Notes: generated by a model from the sequence alone, not told the origin. Positions 1 to 9,373 are shown, counted from the first letter of the stretch. The stretch is DNA of 64,000 nt from Oceanobacillus chungangensis (GCF_003369565.1 NZ_PIOD01000005.1:372001-436000), one strand, 5' to 3'. Program-made: numbers and translations.

Positions 1-1
1 C

Positions 2-295
2 TGCTATTATCCGGAAGTAACAATCGAAGAAGCAAGAGCTAATAATCGACCAGCGGATTGGTATAGTGTTGAAGGTGCAGTTGAAAAAAGCCTCGAAGTT
101 ATCAATGGAAGTATACCAGTAGTTGGGAGCTTATTTTTAAAGAATTACAAAGGTAATCCAGATCAATTTAGAAAGGCAATAAAAATGTGTAAAGAAAAAT
201 CAAATGGTGTCATGCTATTTGATACGGTTTATCTAGAAGACTATAATTGGTGGAATATTCTATATGATGAATTGAACACCGCTAAAAAAGGCTAA
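2..295 (+). CDS. C-terminal part of an unidentified protein, possibly glycosidase-like (partial, 5' end outside window)
   Basis: An open frame enters from the left edge and ends at TAA 293-295, giving the last 97 residues. The fragment contains PVVGSLFLKNY and GVMLFDTVYLEDYNWW; the hydrophobic strand followed by aromatic and acidic residues resembles the end of a TIM-barrel sugar enzyme, such as the hypothetical glycosyl hydrolases often found near DUF4127 genes. That assignment is a guess from the look of the sequence. It lies 11 bases before the DUF4127 start, so it is probably the preceding gene of the same operon. No catalytic residue can be assigned. Confidence 0.6.
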   Translation, partial: CYYPEVTIEEARANNRPADWYSVEGAVEKSLEVINGSIPVVGSLFLKNYKGNPDQFRKAIKMCKEKSNGVMLFDTVYLEDYNWWNILYDELNTAKKG

Positions 296-306
296 GAGGG
301 ATGCAC

Positions 307-1815
307 ATGACTAGAAAGCTAGCTTTAATTCCTGTTGATGCAAGACCTGTGACATATGATCTACCTAAAGAACTTGCAATGGTAGCAGATTGGCAACTAT
401 TGACACCGCCAAAATCGGTACTTGGTTTTTTAAAGGAGCCAGCCGATTTCACCGAGCTTTTTCAATGGATGCAAGCAGTGTCACCACAAGTTGAAGGCAT
501 TATTGTATCGATTGATATGATTTTATATGGTGGTTTAGTACCTTCAAGAATTAACAATGACAGTAAGTCAATCATCGAAGAGCGACTAAGCCAATTTATC
601 AAGATAAAAGAAATTTATCCAGCAATCGAAATCATGGCTTTCAGCTCGACGATGCGTTTATCCAATAGTTACGTAAATCAAGAAGAAAAAGATTACTGGG
701 ATCAGTATGGAAAAGAGATATGGTCGTATTCCTACCATTATCATCGTTATTTAAAATACCAGTCAGATGAAGATGAAATAATTTTTTCATCAATGAAAGC
801 AAAAATTCCAGAATGGATTTTAGAGGATTATTTACAAACACGGGAACGGAACTTCCATATCAATCAATCACTGATTGACTATGTCCAACAAGAAATAATC
901 GATTTACTAGTATTTCCTCAAGATGATACGAGTGAATATGGTCTAAATATAATGGAACAGGAAAAATTGCAGGAGAAGGTTGTACGACTTAATCTGCATG
1001 AGAAAATATATATTTATCCAGGAGCAGATGAAGTAGCAAGTGTGTTAACTGCAAGATTGATCTACCAACTGGAAGAAGAAATAGTGCCGACCTTCTATCC
1101 AGTCTACAGTGGGATTAAAGGCTCATTGTCAACTGCAATGTATGAAGATCGACCACTGCAGGAGTCTGTAAAAGGGCAGATTTATGCTTTTGGCAGTCAT
1201 ACAGTAGATGGACCAGAAGATGCAAATCTGATTCTTGGGGTGAATGTTCCTGGGAGAAAGCAAGGTGACCTGGCACTTCAACTATATTTACATGATGTAG
1301 ACACTAATGATCGAAATATTGGTGAGTGGATAAGCAGACTTAACCATTATTATAAGCAGGGTAAGCAAATAGCAATTGCTGATGTGGCCTATGCAAATGG
1401 GGCAGATCTAGCAATGACACCACGTTTATTATCTGCCTTTTCATTAAAACAATTAGCTGGGTATGCTGCCTGGAATACAGCTGGAAATACAATTGGTACG
1501 GTAGTTGCCCAAGCCGCATTAGTCCATTTAGCAAATAAAAAAGGTAATGATACAAAGAAGAAAAAGGAAACTCTATTGCTTATTCGCCTTTTAGATGATT
1601 ATTTATATCAAACCATTATTAGGCAAGAGGTAAGAAAAGCTGTTATTGAAGAAAATGTATCATCAAGAGACTTGGTGAAGAAAGTGAAAGAGTTATTTCA
1701 GGAAAAAGCAGGACAATTAATAGAGGAAACTGGCTTTACGCACACCATAGAGAATATTTATCTTCCATGGGATCGAACATTTGAAATTGGTATTACGTTA
1801 AAATCTCAAAATTAA
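307..1815 (+). CDS. DUF4127 family protein
   Basis: A 502-residue soluble protein beginning MTRKLALIPVDARPVTYDLP, the characteristic N-terminus of DUF4127; also seen are DMILYGGLVPSR (about residues 75-86), a YPGADEVASV segment and a C-terminal ENIYLPWDRTFE motif. No signal peptide is visible, so it is probably cytoplasmic. The family has no function known to me. An in-frame ATG at 301 directly abuts the AGAGGG ribosome site; the ATG at 307 has a proper six-base spacing and is preferred. Its place between a possible glycosidase and an FAD enzyme, in an operon-like array ending in NanE, suggests a role in processing an imported or extracellular amino-sugar compound; this is inference. Confidence 0.85.
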   Translation: MTRKLALIPVDARPVTYDLPKELAMVADWQLLTPPKSVLGFLKEPADFTELFQWMQAVSPQVEGIIVSIDMILYGGLVPSRINNDSKSIIEERLSQFIKIKEIYPAIEIMAFSSTMRLSNSYVNQEEKDYWDQYGKEIWSYSYHYHRYLKYQSDEDEIIFSSMKAKIPEWILEDYLQTRERNFHINQSLIDYVQQEIIDLLVFPQDDTSEYGLNIMEQEKLQEKVVRLNLHEKIYIYPGADEVASVLTARLIYQLEEEIVPTFYPVYSGIKGSLSTAMYEDRPLQESVKGQIYAFGSHTVDGPEDANLILGVNVPGRKQGDLALQLYLHDVDTNDRNIGEWISRLNHYYKQGKQIAIADVAYANGADLAMTPRLLSAFSLKQLAGYAAWNTAGNTIGTVVAQAALVHLANKKGNDTKKKKETLLLIRLLDDYLYQTIIRQEVRKAVIEENVSSRDLVKKVKELFQEKAGQLIEETGFTHTIENIYLPWDRTFEIGITLKSQN

Positions 1816-1859
1816 AAGTTCGTTTAGTTTTTCTGATTTTCTTTTAAGGAGGGCTTGTC

Positions 1860-3419
1860 TTGAAGAAAGATATTGCAATTATAGGCGGGGGAATTGGCGG
1901 ATGTCTTGCAGCATTATCCGCAGCAAAGCTTGGAAAAAATGTGGTGCTGACAGAAGAAACCAAATGGATTGGGGGGCAGCTAACAAGTCAAGCTGTTCCC
2001 CCAGATGAACACCAATGGATTGAGGAATTTGGCTGTACAAAAACATATCGACAATTTAGAAATGAAATTAGGGCCTATTATAAACGAAATTATCCATTAA
2101 ATGATACAGCAATGAAAAGTAATCATCTAAATCCGGGAAATGCTTGGGTCTCAAGAATTGCACATGAGCCAAAAGTTGCGCTGAAAGTACTTTATGATTT
2201 TTTGCAACCTTACCTATCCAATGGGCAAATTCATTTATTACTAGAACATAAGATTACCAGAGCTGAAGTCGAACATGACGAAATAAAAAAAGTATTTATA
2301 AAAAACCTTCGTAATGCAGAAGAACAAAGTATCGAGGCACAGTTTTTTCTTGATGCAACAGAACTTGGAGACTTGCTGCCATTAGCAGGAGCGGAATATT
2401 CACTCGGAGCTGAATCAAAGGATGAAACAGGTGAGTATCATGCATTAGCTGAAAAAAATCCTGAAGATATGCAATCGATCACACATGTTTTTGCTTTAGA
2501 ATATGCAAAAGGGGAAAATCATACCATTCAAAAGCCTGAGATGTATGACTTTTGGAGAAATTACCGTGCCCCATTTTTAAAACATAATCAGTTAAGTGAA
2601 TACATTCCTGATGCAGCAACAGGTGAATCAAAGTATTTACCAGTATTCCCCGATGGTAATTCCTTAGGCTTATGGGATTACAGAAGAATTATCGATGCAG
2701 ACCAATTTGAACAAGGATTTTTCAAAGGAGATATTTCTCTGATTAATTGGCCACAGAATGATTATTGGGGTGGGTCGATTATTGATGTGAGTGAAAAGAA
2801 AAAGGAGAAGCATTTATTTGAGGCAAAACAACTGAGTCTATCCCTGCTTTATTGGCTGCAGACAGAAGCACCAAGAAGGAATGGAGGAATTGGATATCCT
2901 GAATTAAAGCTAAGACCAGATATTGTGGGTACTAATGACGGACTTGCACTGCATCCTTATATCCGTGAGTCCCGTAGAATTAAAGCATTACATACCGTTG
3001 TTGAAGAAGATATTAATGCTGATCTTAGAGAAGATAAAGGAATAAAGCGATTAAGTGATTCTGTAGGAATAGGTGCTTATCGAATTGATTTACATCCAAC
3101 AACCGTAACGAATCGATTATTCTATGCAAAAAGCTATCCATTTGAAATCCCATTGGGAAGTCTAATACCAGTAAGAATTAAAAACTTAATCCCAGCATGT
3201 AAAAATATTGGATCAACCCAAATCACAAATGGGTGTTTCAGGGTTCATCCGGTTGAATGGAATATTGGAGAAGCTGCAGGGACACTGGCAGCATTTACAA
3301 TGAAAAATAATTCTAGTTTACAGGAAGTTTTTAATGATCCACATCATATAAAAGAACTTCAGCTTCTTTTAGAACGTAATGGCATAGCCCTACATTGGCC
3401 AGAAGTTGGCGCAATCTAG
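1860..3419 (+). CDS. FAD-dependent oxidoreductase (FAD_oxidored family)
   Basis: A 519-residue protein with an N-terminal dinucleotide-binding GGGIGG motif (residues 9-14), the WIGGQLTSQ segment seen in FAD_oxidored proteins, a FLDATELGDLLPLAGAEY segment, and a C-terminal GCFRVHPVEWNIGEAAG stretch that closes the FAD site. It should carry out a flavin-linked oxidation in the cytoplasm; no signal peptide is present. The TTG start at 1860 follows AAGGAGGG by six bases. The substrate is unknown. Relatives occur near sugar ABC transporters and glycoside hydrolases, and here the next genes are a sugar binding protein and permeases, so oxidation of a sugar or sugar derivative is likely but unproved. 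Confidence 0.85.
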   Translation: MKKDIAIIGGGIGGCLAALSAAKLGKNVVLTEETKWIGGQLTSQAVPPDEHQWIEEFGCTKTYRQFRNEIRAYYKRNYPLNDTAMKSNHLNPGNAWVSRIAHEPKVALKVLYDFLQPYLSNGQIHLLLEHKITRAEVEHDEIKKVFIKNLRNAEEQSIEAQFFLDATELGDLLPLAGAEYSLGAESKDETGEYHALAEKNPEDMQSITHVFALEYAKGENHTIQKPEMYDFWRNYRAPFLKHNQLSEYIPDAATGESKYLPVFPDGNSLGLWDYRRIIDADQFEQGFFKGDISLINWPQNDYWGGSIIDVSEKKKEKHLFEAKQLSLSLLYWLQTEAPRRNGGIGYPELKLRPDIVGTNDGLALHPYIRESRRIKALHTVVEEDINADLREDKGIKRLSDSVGIGAYRIDLHPTTVTNRLFYAKSYPFEIPLGSLIPVRIKNLIPACKNIGSTQITNGCFRVHPVEWNIGEAAGTLAAFTMKNNSSLQEVFNDPHHIKELQLLLERNGIALHWPEVGAI

Positions 3420-3430
3420 TTGGGGGAAAT

Positions 3431-3459
3431 GATAATTACTAGAATTATCATAGATAATT
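3431..3459. promoter_or_regulatory. Repeated GATAATT inverted half-sites (possible operator)
   Basis: GATAATT (3431-3437), AATTATC (3443-3449) and GATAATT (3453-3459) form two overlapping inverted repeats 21 bases upstream of the -35 box at 3480. The RpiR-type regulator encoded at 8438 is a natural candidate to bind here; that link is inference. Confidence 0.4.
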
Positions 3460-3479
3460 TAAAATAATCAGAAATAATA

Positions 3480-3509
3480 TTGACAGACTATTGGGAATAA
3501 GCCTATAAT
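3480..3509 (+). promoter_or_regulatory. Sigma-A promoter for the sugar ABC operon
   Basis: Perfect -35 TTGACA (3480-3485) and -10 TATAAT (3504-3509) with an 18-base spacer. A leader of about 95 bases, with two extra AGGAGG-like sequences, precedes the binding-protein gene. Confidence 0.75.
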
Positions 3510-3611
3510 GACAATAGGAGGAAATTTTCACTTTTATAATAAAATAAGGAGGTTAATTCCATATTTTTTCATTATTATTTCATTAATACTTATAACAAGG
3601 GGAGAATTCGG

Positions 3612-4946
3612 ATGGAGAAATTTAAAATGAATAAGATATTTTTATTGTTGCTTATTTTAGGATCTATACTAGTAATTGTAACCGCTTGCTCAGGCGCAGA
3701 GGATACGAATGCTGATACGGATAATTCTAAAGAAACTAATGAAAGTGAATCAGAAGGAACAAATGAAGAAGCTAGTGGCGAGCTATCTGGGGAAATAGAA
3801 TTTATGACAATTTCATTAAGCCCGACCTTTGATGAGTACTTAAATGGGGTAAAGGCTGCTTTTGAAGCAGAACACCCTGGGGTAACCGTTGAGCTTAGAG
3901 ATGTACCATTTGATCAAGTGGAACAAATTGTTTTAACATCAGCATCTAGTGGTAATATGCCTGATGTTATGAACTTAAATACTGAATTTGTTAAAAAAAT
4001 CGGTGCAAATGGGGCATTAGTGAATATGGATGAAGCAGCTGCCGATGTTAAAGATACTTTCTATGAAGGTCTCTGGGAAACGGGTGGTGTAAACGGCACA
4101 GTATATGCACTACCATGGTATACAACAACAAGTGGATTGATTTACAACCCTGAACTACTTGAAAAGGCTGGTTTTGATGCACCACCAGCAACATATGAAG
4201 AGGCATGGGAAATGTCAGCGACAATATTAGAAAAAACAGGAGCATACGGGGAAGTAATTGCTCCAGATATGCAACTATTATTTCCGAAAAACGGTATTGA
4301 TATCTTAAATGAAGACTACACGGCAGCAGCTTTTAATACTCCTGAAGCAGCAGAATTATGGGCTAGCTTTAAAGAATACTATGATCAAGGGTTATACCCG
4401 TTAGATATTATGCTTAACCAAGTATCACTAGCGGAATTGTATGCTCAAGAGAAAGTTGCATGGTGGGGTACAGGACCACAGTTATTCCGTCAAGTGAATG
4501 ACATTGCACCAGAAGTCTATGAGAAATCATTAGCTGGACCACCACTTGAAGGAGAAGCAGGAAAACAGCATGCAAATCCAATGAATATAGCAGTTGCAGA
4601 AAGCAGTGAATCAAAAGAAGCTGCAATTGAATTTGCTAAGTTTGTTACAAATGCGGATAACCAATTAGAATTTGGTAAACTTGCATCTGTCTTACCTCCA
4701 GTTGAAGAAGCAGTTAACGATCCGTTTTTTGAAGAAGGAGCAGAATCAGAAGATGCAACAATCAGAGGCAGATATTATGCAGCCCAATCACTAGCAGCTG
4801 CTGTAAATATGACACCTGCAACTGAACATGTATCTGCAGTAAATGAGATTATTCACACCGCTTTCCAAAGAGTGATATTAGAGGATGTGGATCCAGCTGA
4901 TGCACTTGCAGATGCTGAAGCAGAAGTGAATAGCCTTCTCCAATAA
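3612..4946 (+). CDS. Sugar ABC transporter substrate-binding lipoprotein (family 1)
   Basis: A 444-residue family 1 (MalE/UgpB-like) binding protein. The N-terminus has basic residues, a hydrophobic stretch and a lipobox VTAC with the lipidated cysteine at residue 26, followed by an acidic Ser/Thr/Asn-rich linker typical of Gram-positive lipoproteins. The mature part has the usual features LYNPELLEKAGFD-like (here IYNPELLEKAGFD) and YALPWYTTTSG. It would capture a sugar outside the membrane and deliver it to the two permeases encoded next. A GGGGAG ribosome site lies at 3599-3604. No ATPase gene is in the cluster, so a shared MsmX-type ATPase encoded elsewhere is probably used. The substrate is unknown; the downstream nanE suggests an amino sugar. 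Confidence 0.9.
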   Translation: MEKFKMNKIFLLLLILGSILVIVTACSGAEDTNADTDNSKETNESESEGTNEEASGELSGEIEFMTISLSPTFDEYLNGVKAAFEAEHPGVTVELRDVPFDQVEQIVLTSASSGNMPDVMNLNTEFVKKIGANGALVNMDEAAADVKDTFYEGLWETGGVNGTVYALPWYTTTSGLIYNPELLEKAGFDAPPATYEEAWEMSATILEKTGAYGEVIAPDMQLLFPKNGIDILNEDYTAAAFNTPEAAELWASFKEYYDQGLYPLDIMLNQVSLAELYAQEKVAWWGTGPQLFRQVNDIAPEVYEKSLAGPPLEGEAGKQHANPMNIAVAESSESKEAAIEFAKFVTNADNQLEFGKLASVLPPVEEAVNDPFFEEGAESEDATIRGRYYAAQSLAAAVNMTPATEHVSAVNEIIHTAFQRVILEDVDPADALADAEAEVNSLLQ

Positions 4947-4959
4947 TCACGATTTATTA

Positions 4960-4986
4960 GGGTCTCCTATTTATTGAAGGAGACCC
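4960..4986 (+). other. Intercistronic hairpin after the binding-protein gene
   Basis: GGGTCTCCT (4960-4968) pairs with AGGAGACCC (4978-4986): a perfect 9-bp stem with a 9-base loop and no U-run. It sits between the binding protein and first permease and probably stabilises the upstream message or partly terminates transcription, so that binding protein exceeds permease. Confidence 0.7.
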
Positions 4987-5010
4987 GCACTCTTATAAGG
5001 AGGTTAAATA

Positions 5011-5868
5011 ATGTACAAAGCAAGACATGCATGGGGCTTTTTATCCATACCACTTATATTATTACTTCTATTTACGTTTATACCTAGTATTGCAGCACTT
5101 GCACTCAGTTTTACAAATTACAATATATTCCGTCCTTTAGAATTTGTAGGTTTTGCGAACTATATTGAAGCATTTCAGGATGCAACGTTTAGGAAGGCTA
5201 TGTTTAATACAGTGTACTATTGGTTGCTGGTAACACCTGCATTAGTAGTATTACCAATTTTTGTTGCTATCCTTGTTAACCAAAAACTAAAAGGGGTAAA
5301 ATTATTTAGATTAATTTTCTACTTCCCAACATTAGTATCTGTCGTTGTAACAGCAATTTTATTTAGCTGGTTGTTTGCTGAACAAGGTATTATTAACTAT
5401 TTCTTAAGCTTTTTTGGAATTGATCCTTTTGGCTGGTTAACAAATACAGTAACCGTTATGCCTGCATTAGCAATTGTAACAATTTGGCAAGGATTTGGTT
5501 ACTATATGCTGTTTTATTTAGCAGCATTACAAGGTGTTCCAAAAGATTTATATGAAGCAGCGGAATTAGATGGGGCTGGCTTTTGGAGAAAGCATATTAG
5601 TATAACAATCCCGATAATTAAACCAATGATTTTCTTCGTAGCAGTAATATCAACAATGGGTGCATTTAAAGAATTTACTTTGATGCTAACGATGACTAAA
5701 GGTGGGCCATTGGATGCTTCTACAACAGCTGTATACCTCGTTTTTAAAGAAGCATTTACAAATCTTGAAATGGGTTATGCAAGTGCTATTTCCTTTATTT
5801 TATTTGCGCTTATCCTAATTATTACACTTATAAATCAAAAATTGTTGGATCAAAACCCCAATAAATAA
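5011..5868 (+). CDS. Sugar ABC transporter permease (MalF/UgpA type)
   Basis: A 285-residue membrane protein with about six hydrophobic segments beginning at WGFLSIPLILLLLFTFIPS. The cytoplasmic EAA loop, which contacts the ATPase, is visible as YEAAELDGAGFWRKHISITI near residues 186-205. It forms the translocation pore with the next gene product. A strong AAGGAGG ribosome site precedes the ATG. It is part of the operon driven from 3480, 14 bases before the second permease. Residue pattern and length are normal for the family. Confidence 0.92.
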   Translation: MYKARHAWGFLSIPLILLLLFTFIPSIAALALSFTNYNIFRPLEFVGFANYIEAFQDATFRKAMFNTVYYWLLVTPALVVLPIFVAILVNQKLKGVKLFRLIFYFPTLVSVVVTAILFSWLFAEQGIINYFLSFFGIDPFGWLTNTVTVMPALAIVTIWQGFGYYMLFYLAALQGVPKDLYEAAELDGAGFWRKHISITIPIIKPMIFFVAVISTMGAFKEFTLMLTMTKGGPLDASTTAVYLVFKEAFTNLEMGYASAISFILFALILIITLINQKLLDQNPNK

Positions 5869-5882
5869 AGGAGGGGAATATT

Positions 5883-6803
5883 ATGGAGCAGCCGTTAATA
5901 GATAATAATCTACAAAAGTTAAAAGAACCAAATAATAATAACAAGTCAAAAGTTGCTGCACAGCGAAAAAAGTTCAATAAAAGAAAGCTATTGAGTGGAT
6001 CTATTTCCTATATTTTTCTTCTATTGATTACTGTCATTACAATTGTCCCGTTCTTGTTTGCCTTATCAACAGCGTTAAAAGGGGAAAATGACATCATATT
6101 TTCTATTCCTCCACAATTAATACCTGATACTATAACGTTAGATAATTTCATTACGGTATGGAATACATTGCCGATTCCAAGGTATTTATTAAATAGTGTT
6201 ATCCTTACTGTTTTTGGTGTTGTACTTCCTTTGATACTATGTTCGTTTGCCGCTTTCCCGCTAGCAAGAATGAATTTCAGGGGCAGAAATCTCGTATTTA
6301 TGCTAGTTATTGCAACGATGATGATTCCAGGTGAAGTTACAATGATTCCAACCTATCTAATTATTAATAAACTTGGATTAATGGGGTCATACACAGGTGT
6401 TATTCTTCCAGGTGCAATCAGTGTAATGGGTATATTCCTAATGCGCCAAGGATTTATGGGAATTCCAAGAGAGGTGGAGGAATCTGCTATCATTGATGGT
6501 GCAAATGTATGGCAGCTTTTTTGGAAAATAATGTTCCCAATGGTTAAACCAATGCTCGGAGTCCTTGCAATATTAAGCTTTATGGGGGCATGGAATAGTT
6601 TCTTATGGCCATTAATTATACTTAATGATCCAAATACTTACCCTATCACACTTGGACTCTATCAACTTCAAGGAGCATTTTCATCAAATACAAGATTAGT
6701 TGCTGCCGGGGCAATGATCGCATTAATTCCAGTTATTATTGTATTCGTAGCCTTCCAGCGATATTTTATCGAAGCTGCCTATTCCAGCTCGGTGAAAGGG
6801 TAA
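5883..6803 (+). CDS. Sugar ABC transporter permease (MalG/UgpE type)
   Basis: A 306-residue membrane protein with a long charged N-terminal tail (residues 1-35, rich in Asn and Lys), then about six membrane segments starting near SYIFLLLITVITIVPF. The EAA loop is EESAIIDGANVWQLFWKIMF at about residues 199-218. It pairs with the preceding permease. The start follows AAGGAGGGG by seven bases. No ATP-binding subunit follows; the next gene is DUF624, an order common in Bacillus and Paenibacillus sugar clusters. Confidence 0.92.
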   Translation: MEQPLIDNNLQKLKEPNNNNKSKVAAQRKKFNKRKLLSGSISYIFLLLITVITIVPFLFALSTALKGENDIIFSIPPQLIPDTITLDNFITVWNTLPIPRYLLNSVILTVFGVVLPLILCSFAAFPLARMNFRGRNLVFMLVIATMMIPGEVTMIPTYLIINKLGLMGSYTGVILPGAISVMGIFLMRQGFMGIPREVEESAIIDGANVWQLFWKIMFPMVKPMLGVLAILSFMGAWNSFLWPLIILNDPNTYPITLGLYQLQGAFSSNTRLVAAGAMIALIPVIIVFVAFQRYFIEAAYSSSVKG

Positions 6804-6951
6804 AAAGCATGATACGGGGACTATCTCAAGACAACAGGGAAGCATATCGGATTTTTGAGGGTAAAAACCATTTTCCTTTTCAAAGAATACTACTCCCCTA
6901 TTGCTACCTTACATAATACTGGATCAAATTTCGGAAGGTTGGTGTTTTTAC

Positions 6952-7605
6952 ATGAATTCTATTACATCAGGTATCTTCGCAGGCTTTGATTGGTTTATGA
7001 GAATTGTGAAATTAAATATATTATGGTTGTTATCTTGTTTCGTTGGATTATTTGTTGTTGGTCTTTTCCCAGCAACTGCTGCGGCCGTTGCTGTTACAAA
7101 TGAATGGGTGAAGGGAAATGCAGATGTATCTATTTGGAACACATATAAAGAAGCATTTAAAAAGTATTTTTTGAAATCACAGGTGATTGGCTATTCATTT
7201 GCGATGGTCTATCTCATTCTAATTGTTGACATTCGCTTATTCCTTTCTTTTGATAATCATCTGATTTGGGATGTAATGATCATTGCTTTTTCAATTTTAC
7301 TCTTTTTGGTTTTAGTTGTTAATCTTTATATGCTTCCGATGATGATAGAGCAGGGGCTTGGGCTAAAAGAATTAATACAGAAAGCATTTTTTACTGGGGC
7401 TGCATACATCCATTTAACAATCATTAATCTTATCGGTGTACTGGCTATTGGGTTAATCACGTTTCGATATCCTGCTGCACTAATATTTTTATCGGGCGGC
7501 GGTGGCATTTTATGGCTAACGTGTATGAACCAAATTGTCAGAAATAAAATAGAAATAAAATACACAAAATTACATAACGCATCAAAAGGGTTTAATAAGG
7601 TATAG
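6952..7605 (+). CDS. DUF624 (YesL-like) membrane protein
   Basis: A 217-residue protein with about five membrane segments (for example LNILWLLSCFVGLFVVGLFP at residues 21-40). The N-terminal pattern GIFAGFDWFMRIVKLNILW and the internal WNTYKEAFKKYF match DUF624, a family encoded beside sugar ABC transporters of the YesLMNOPQ type. Its role is unknown; it has been suspected to help or regulate transport. An in-frame extension to 6901 exists, but the family start and the GGAAGG at 6933 support the ATG at 6952. Confidence 0.85.
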   Translation: MNSITSGIFAGFDWFMRIVKLNILWLLSCFVGLFVVGLFPATAAAVAVTNEWVKGNADVSIWNTYKEAFKKYFLKSQVIGYSFAMVYLILIVDIRLFLSFDNHLIWDVMIIAFSILLFLVLVVNLYMLPMMIEQGLGLKELIQKAFFTGAAYIHLTIINLIGVLAIGLITFRYPAALIFLSGGGGILWLTCMNQIVRNKIEIKYTKLHNASKGFNKV

Positions 7606-7665
7606 AGGCGAATTTTTACTAAGGCTATTTCTAAACATGAGAAAATAATAAAGGGGTTTTCGAAA

Positions 7666-8424
7666 ATGATTACTAACGAGCAAGCCTACACAAAGATGTC
7701 AGTGGAAGGTGATTCTGTTCACCAGGTGCTACAATGTAAAAGAGAAGAATTCCTCAATAGGGTAAGAGGAAAGCTTATTGTGTCTTGCCAAGCACTTGAT
7801 GATGAACCACTCTATGGATCTGAGATTATGGCTAAAATGGCGCTGGCAGCAGATCAAGGTGGCGCTGCTGGAATTCGCGCAAATGGCGTAGAAGATATTG
7901 CTGCAATTAAAAAGGAAATTAGCTTACCTATCATTGGATTAATAAAGCGTAACTACGATGATAGCGAAGTTTATATTACACCGACAAAAAAAGAAATTGC
8001 TGCGTTAATAGACGTAGGCGTAGACCTCATCGCATTAGATGCTACTAAAAGAAAGCGGCCTAATGGTGAAAAACTTGAAGATTTAATTGAGTATGCTCAT
8101 AGCCGTGGTCAATTGGTGCTTGCAGATATTTCTACTGTTGAGGAAGGCTTAAATGCACAGCAGCTAGGCGCTGACATTATTTCTACCACAATGTCGGGGT
8201 ACACGGAATATACAAAGTCTAAAAATCAGGGGCCTGATATAGAGCTTGTCCGCGAGCTTTGTAAACAAAGCAATTATCCGGTTATTGCTGAAGGTAGAAT
8301 TTCAACACCAGAGGAAGCGGTCCTTCTATTAGAAATCGGAGCACATGCAGTTATCGTTGGTTCAGCTATATCCAGACCAAAGCTCATAACAGAGCAATTT
8401 ACCAAAGCTATAATGTCAAAATAA
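7666..8424 (+). CDS. nanE: N-acetylmannosamine-6-phosphate 2-epimerase (NanE)
   Basis: Converts ManNAc-6-P to GlcNAc-6-P. The 252-residue protein shows the NanE TIM-barrel pattern: GKLIVSCQALDDEPLYG near residue 35, GAAGIRANG, ALDATKRKRPNGE and the phosphate-binding VIAEGRISTPEEA and VGSAISRP loops near the end. It has about 20 more N-terminal residues than most NanE proteins; the ATG at 7666 has an AAAGGGG ribosome site, and the ATG at 7687 is an alternative. No sialate lyase, ManNAc kinase, nagA or nagB lies nearby, so the ManNAc-6-P source here is unusual. An RpiR regulator follows after 13 bases. Confidence 0.9.
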   Translation: MITNEQAYTKMSVEGDSVHQVLQCKREEFLNRVRGKLIVSCQALDDEPLYGSEIMAKMALAADQGGAAGIRANGVEDIAAIKKEISLPIIGLIKRNYDDSEVYITPTKKEIAALIDVGVDLIALDATKRKRPNGEKLEDLIEYAHSRGQLVLADISTVEEGLNAQQLGADIISTTMSGYTEYTKSKNQGPDIELVRELCKQSNYPVIAEGRISTPEEAVLLLEIGAHAVIVGSAISRPKLITEQFTKAIMSK

Positions 8425-8437
8425 GGCGGTATTAGAA

Positions 8438-9268
8438 ATGAAGAAACCTATGATTGAAATAATTAATAGCTACTATCCATCATTGACAAACTCTGAACAA
8501 AAAGTAGCATCATTTGTGTTAGCGAACTTAGATACAGTGATGTATTATTCCGTAACGGACTTAGCGGAAGAGGCTGGCGTCGGTGAAACGACCGTCCTGA
8601 GGTTTTGTAGAAAAATCGGATTTAAGGGTTATCAAGAATTTAAACTAACAATCGCACAAAATATATCAGAAGAGGAAAAGGAAAAAGTCAAATCAGAATC
8701 CACGAACTTAGTTCAGGCGCTTTGCAGTAATACGGTAAAAGCAATTGAAAATACTGCATCTATGATTAATGAGCAGGATCTAAACGCAGCAATCCACTTA
8801 TTAAATGGCGCACGCTCGATTCATTTCTTTGGTGTTGGAACTTCCGGAATTACTGCTCAGGATGCGAAAAGCAGGTTACTTAGAATCGGAAGATCTACTG
8901 AAGCCATTGTTGATTCACATTTACAAGCAATGTCAGCAGCAGCTCTTTCTAAAGAAGATGTTGTTGTCGGACTAAGTATTTCGGGAAGCACCAGAGATAC
9001 ACTTGAATCACTTGAAATTGCCAAGAAAGCTGGTGCAAAGATTATTGCAGTTACGTATTACTCCAGATCTCCAATCACCCAATTTGCAGATATCGTCTTA
9101 CTCGGTGGTGCTAAAGAATCACCTTTAGAAGGCGGCTCATTAACCGCTAAGATTTCCCAACTTTATGTTGTAGACCTGCTTTGTACTGGATTAGCCTTAC
9201 TAACAAAAGATAAAACATTAGAAATGAAAAACAAAACCGCCAAAGCAGTTGTAAACAAAATTTATTGA
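8438..9268 (+). CDS. MurR/RpiR family transcriptional regulator
   Basis: A 276-residue regulator with an N-terminal RpiR helix-turn-helix (residues 1-78, including SVTDLAEEAGVGETTVLRFC) and a C-terminal sugar isomerase (SIS) domain (about 105-240; HFFGVGTSGITAQDAKSRL and VVGLSISGSTRDTLE) that binds a phosphosugar. It probably senses the amino-sugar phosphate made in this pathway and controls the promoter at 3480. It is the last gene of the array, 13 bases after nanE, and is followed by a strong terminator. Confidence 0.92.
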   Translation: MKKPMIEIINSYYPSLTNSEQKVASFVLANLDTVMYYSVTDLAEEAGVGETTVLRFCRKIGFKGYQEFKLTIAQNISEEEKEKVKSESTNLVQALCSNTVKAIENTASMINEQDLNAAIHLLNGARSIHFFGVGTSGITAQDAKSRLLRIGRSTEAIVDSHLQAMSAAALSKEDVVVGLSISGSTRDTLESLEIAKKAGAKIIAVTYYSRSPITQFADIVLLGGAKESPLEGGSLTAKISQLYVVDLLCTGLALLTKDKTLEMKNKTAKAVVNKIY

Positions 9269-9373
9269 TTGGACAGAGTCCTTTTATGACTGCGAGTTAA
9301 GTAGGAAAACCATACACGAGCGAAGCACAGTTCAACATCTAATTAGAAATCCTGAAACTGAATATTTAATAAC

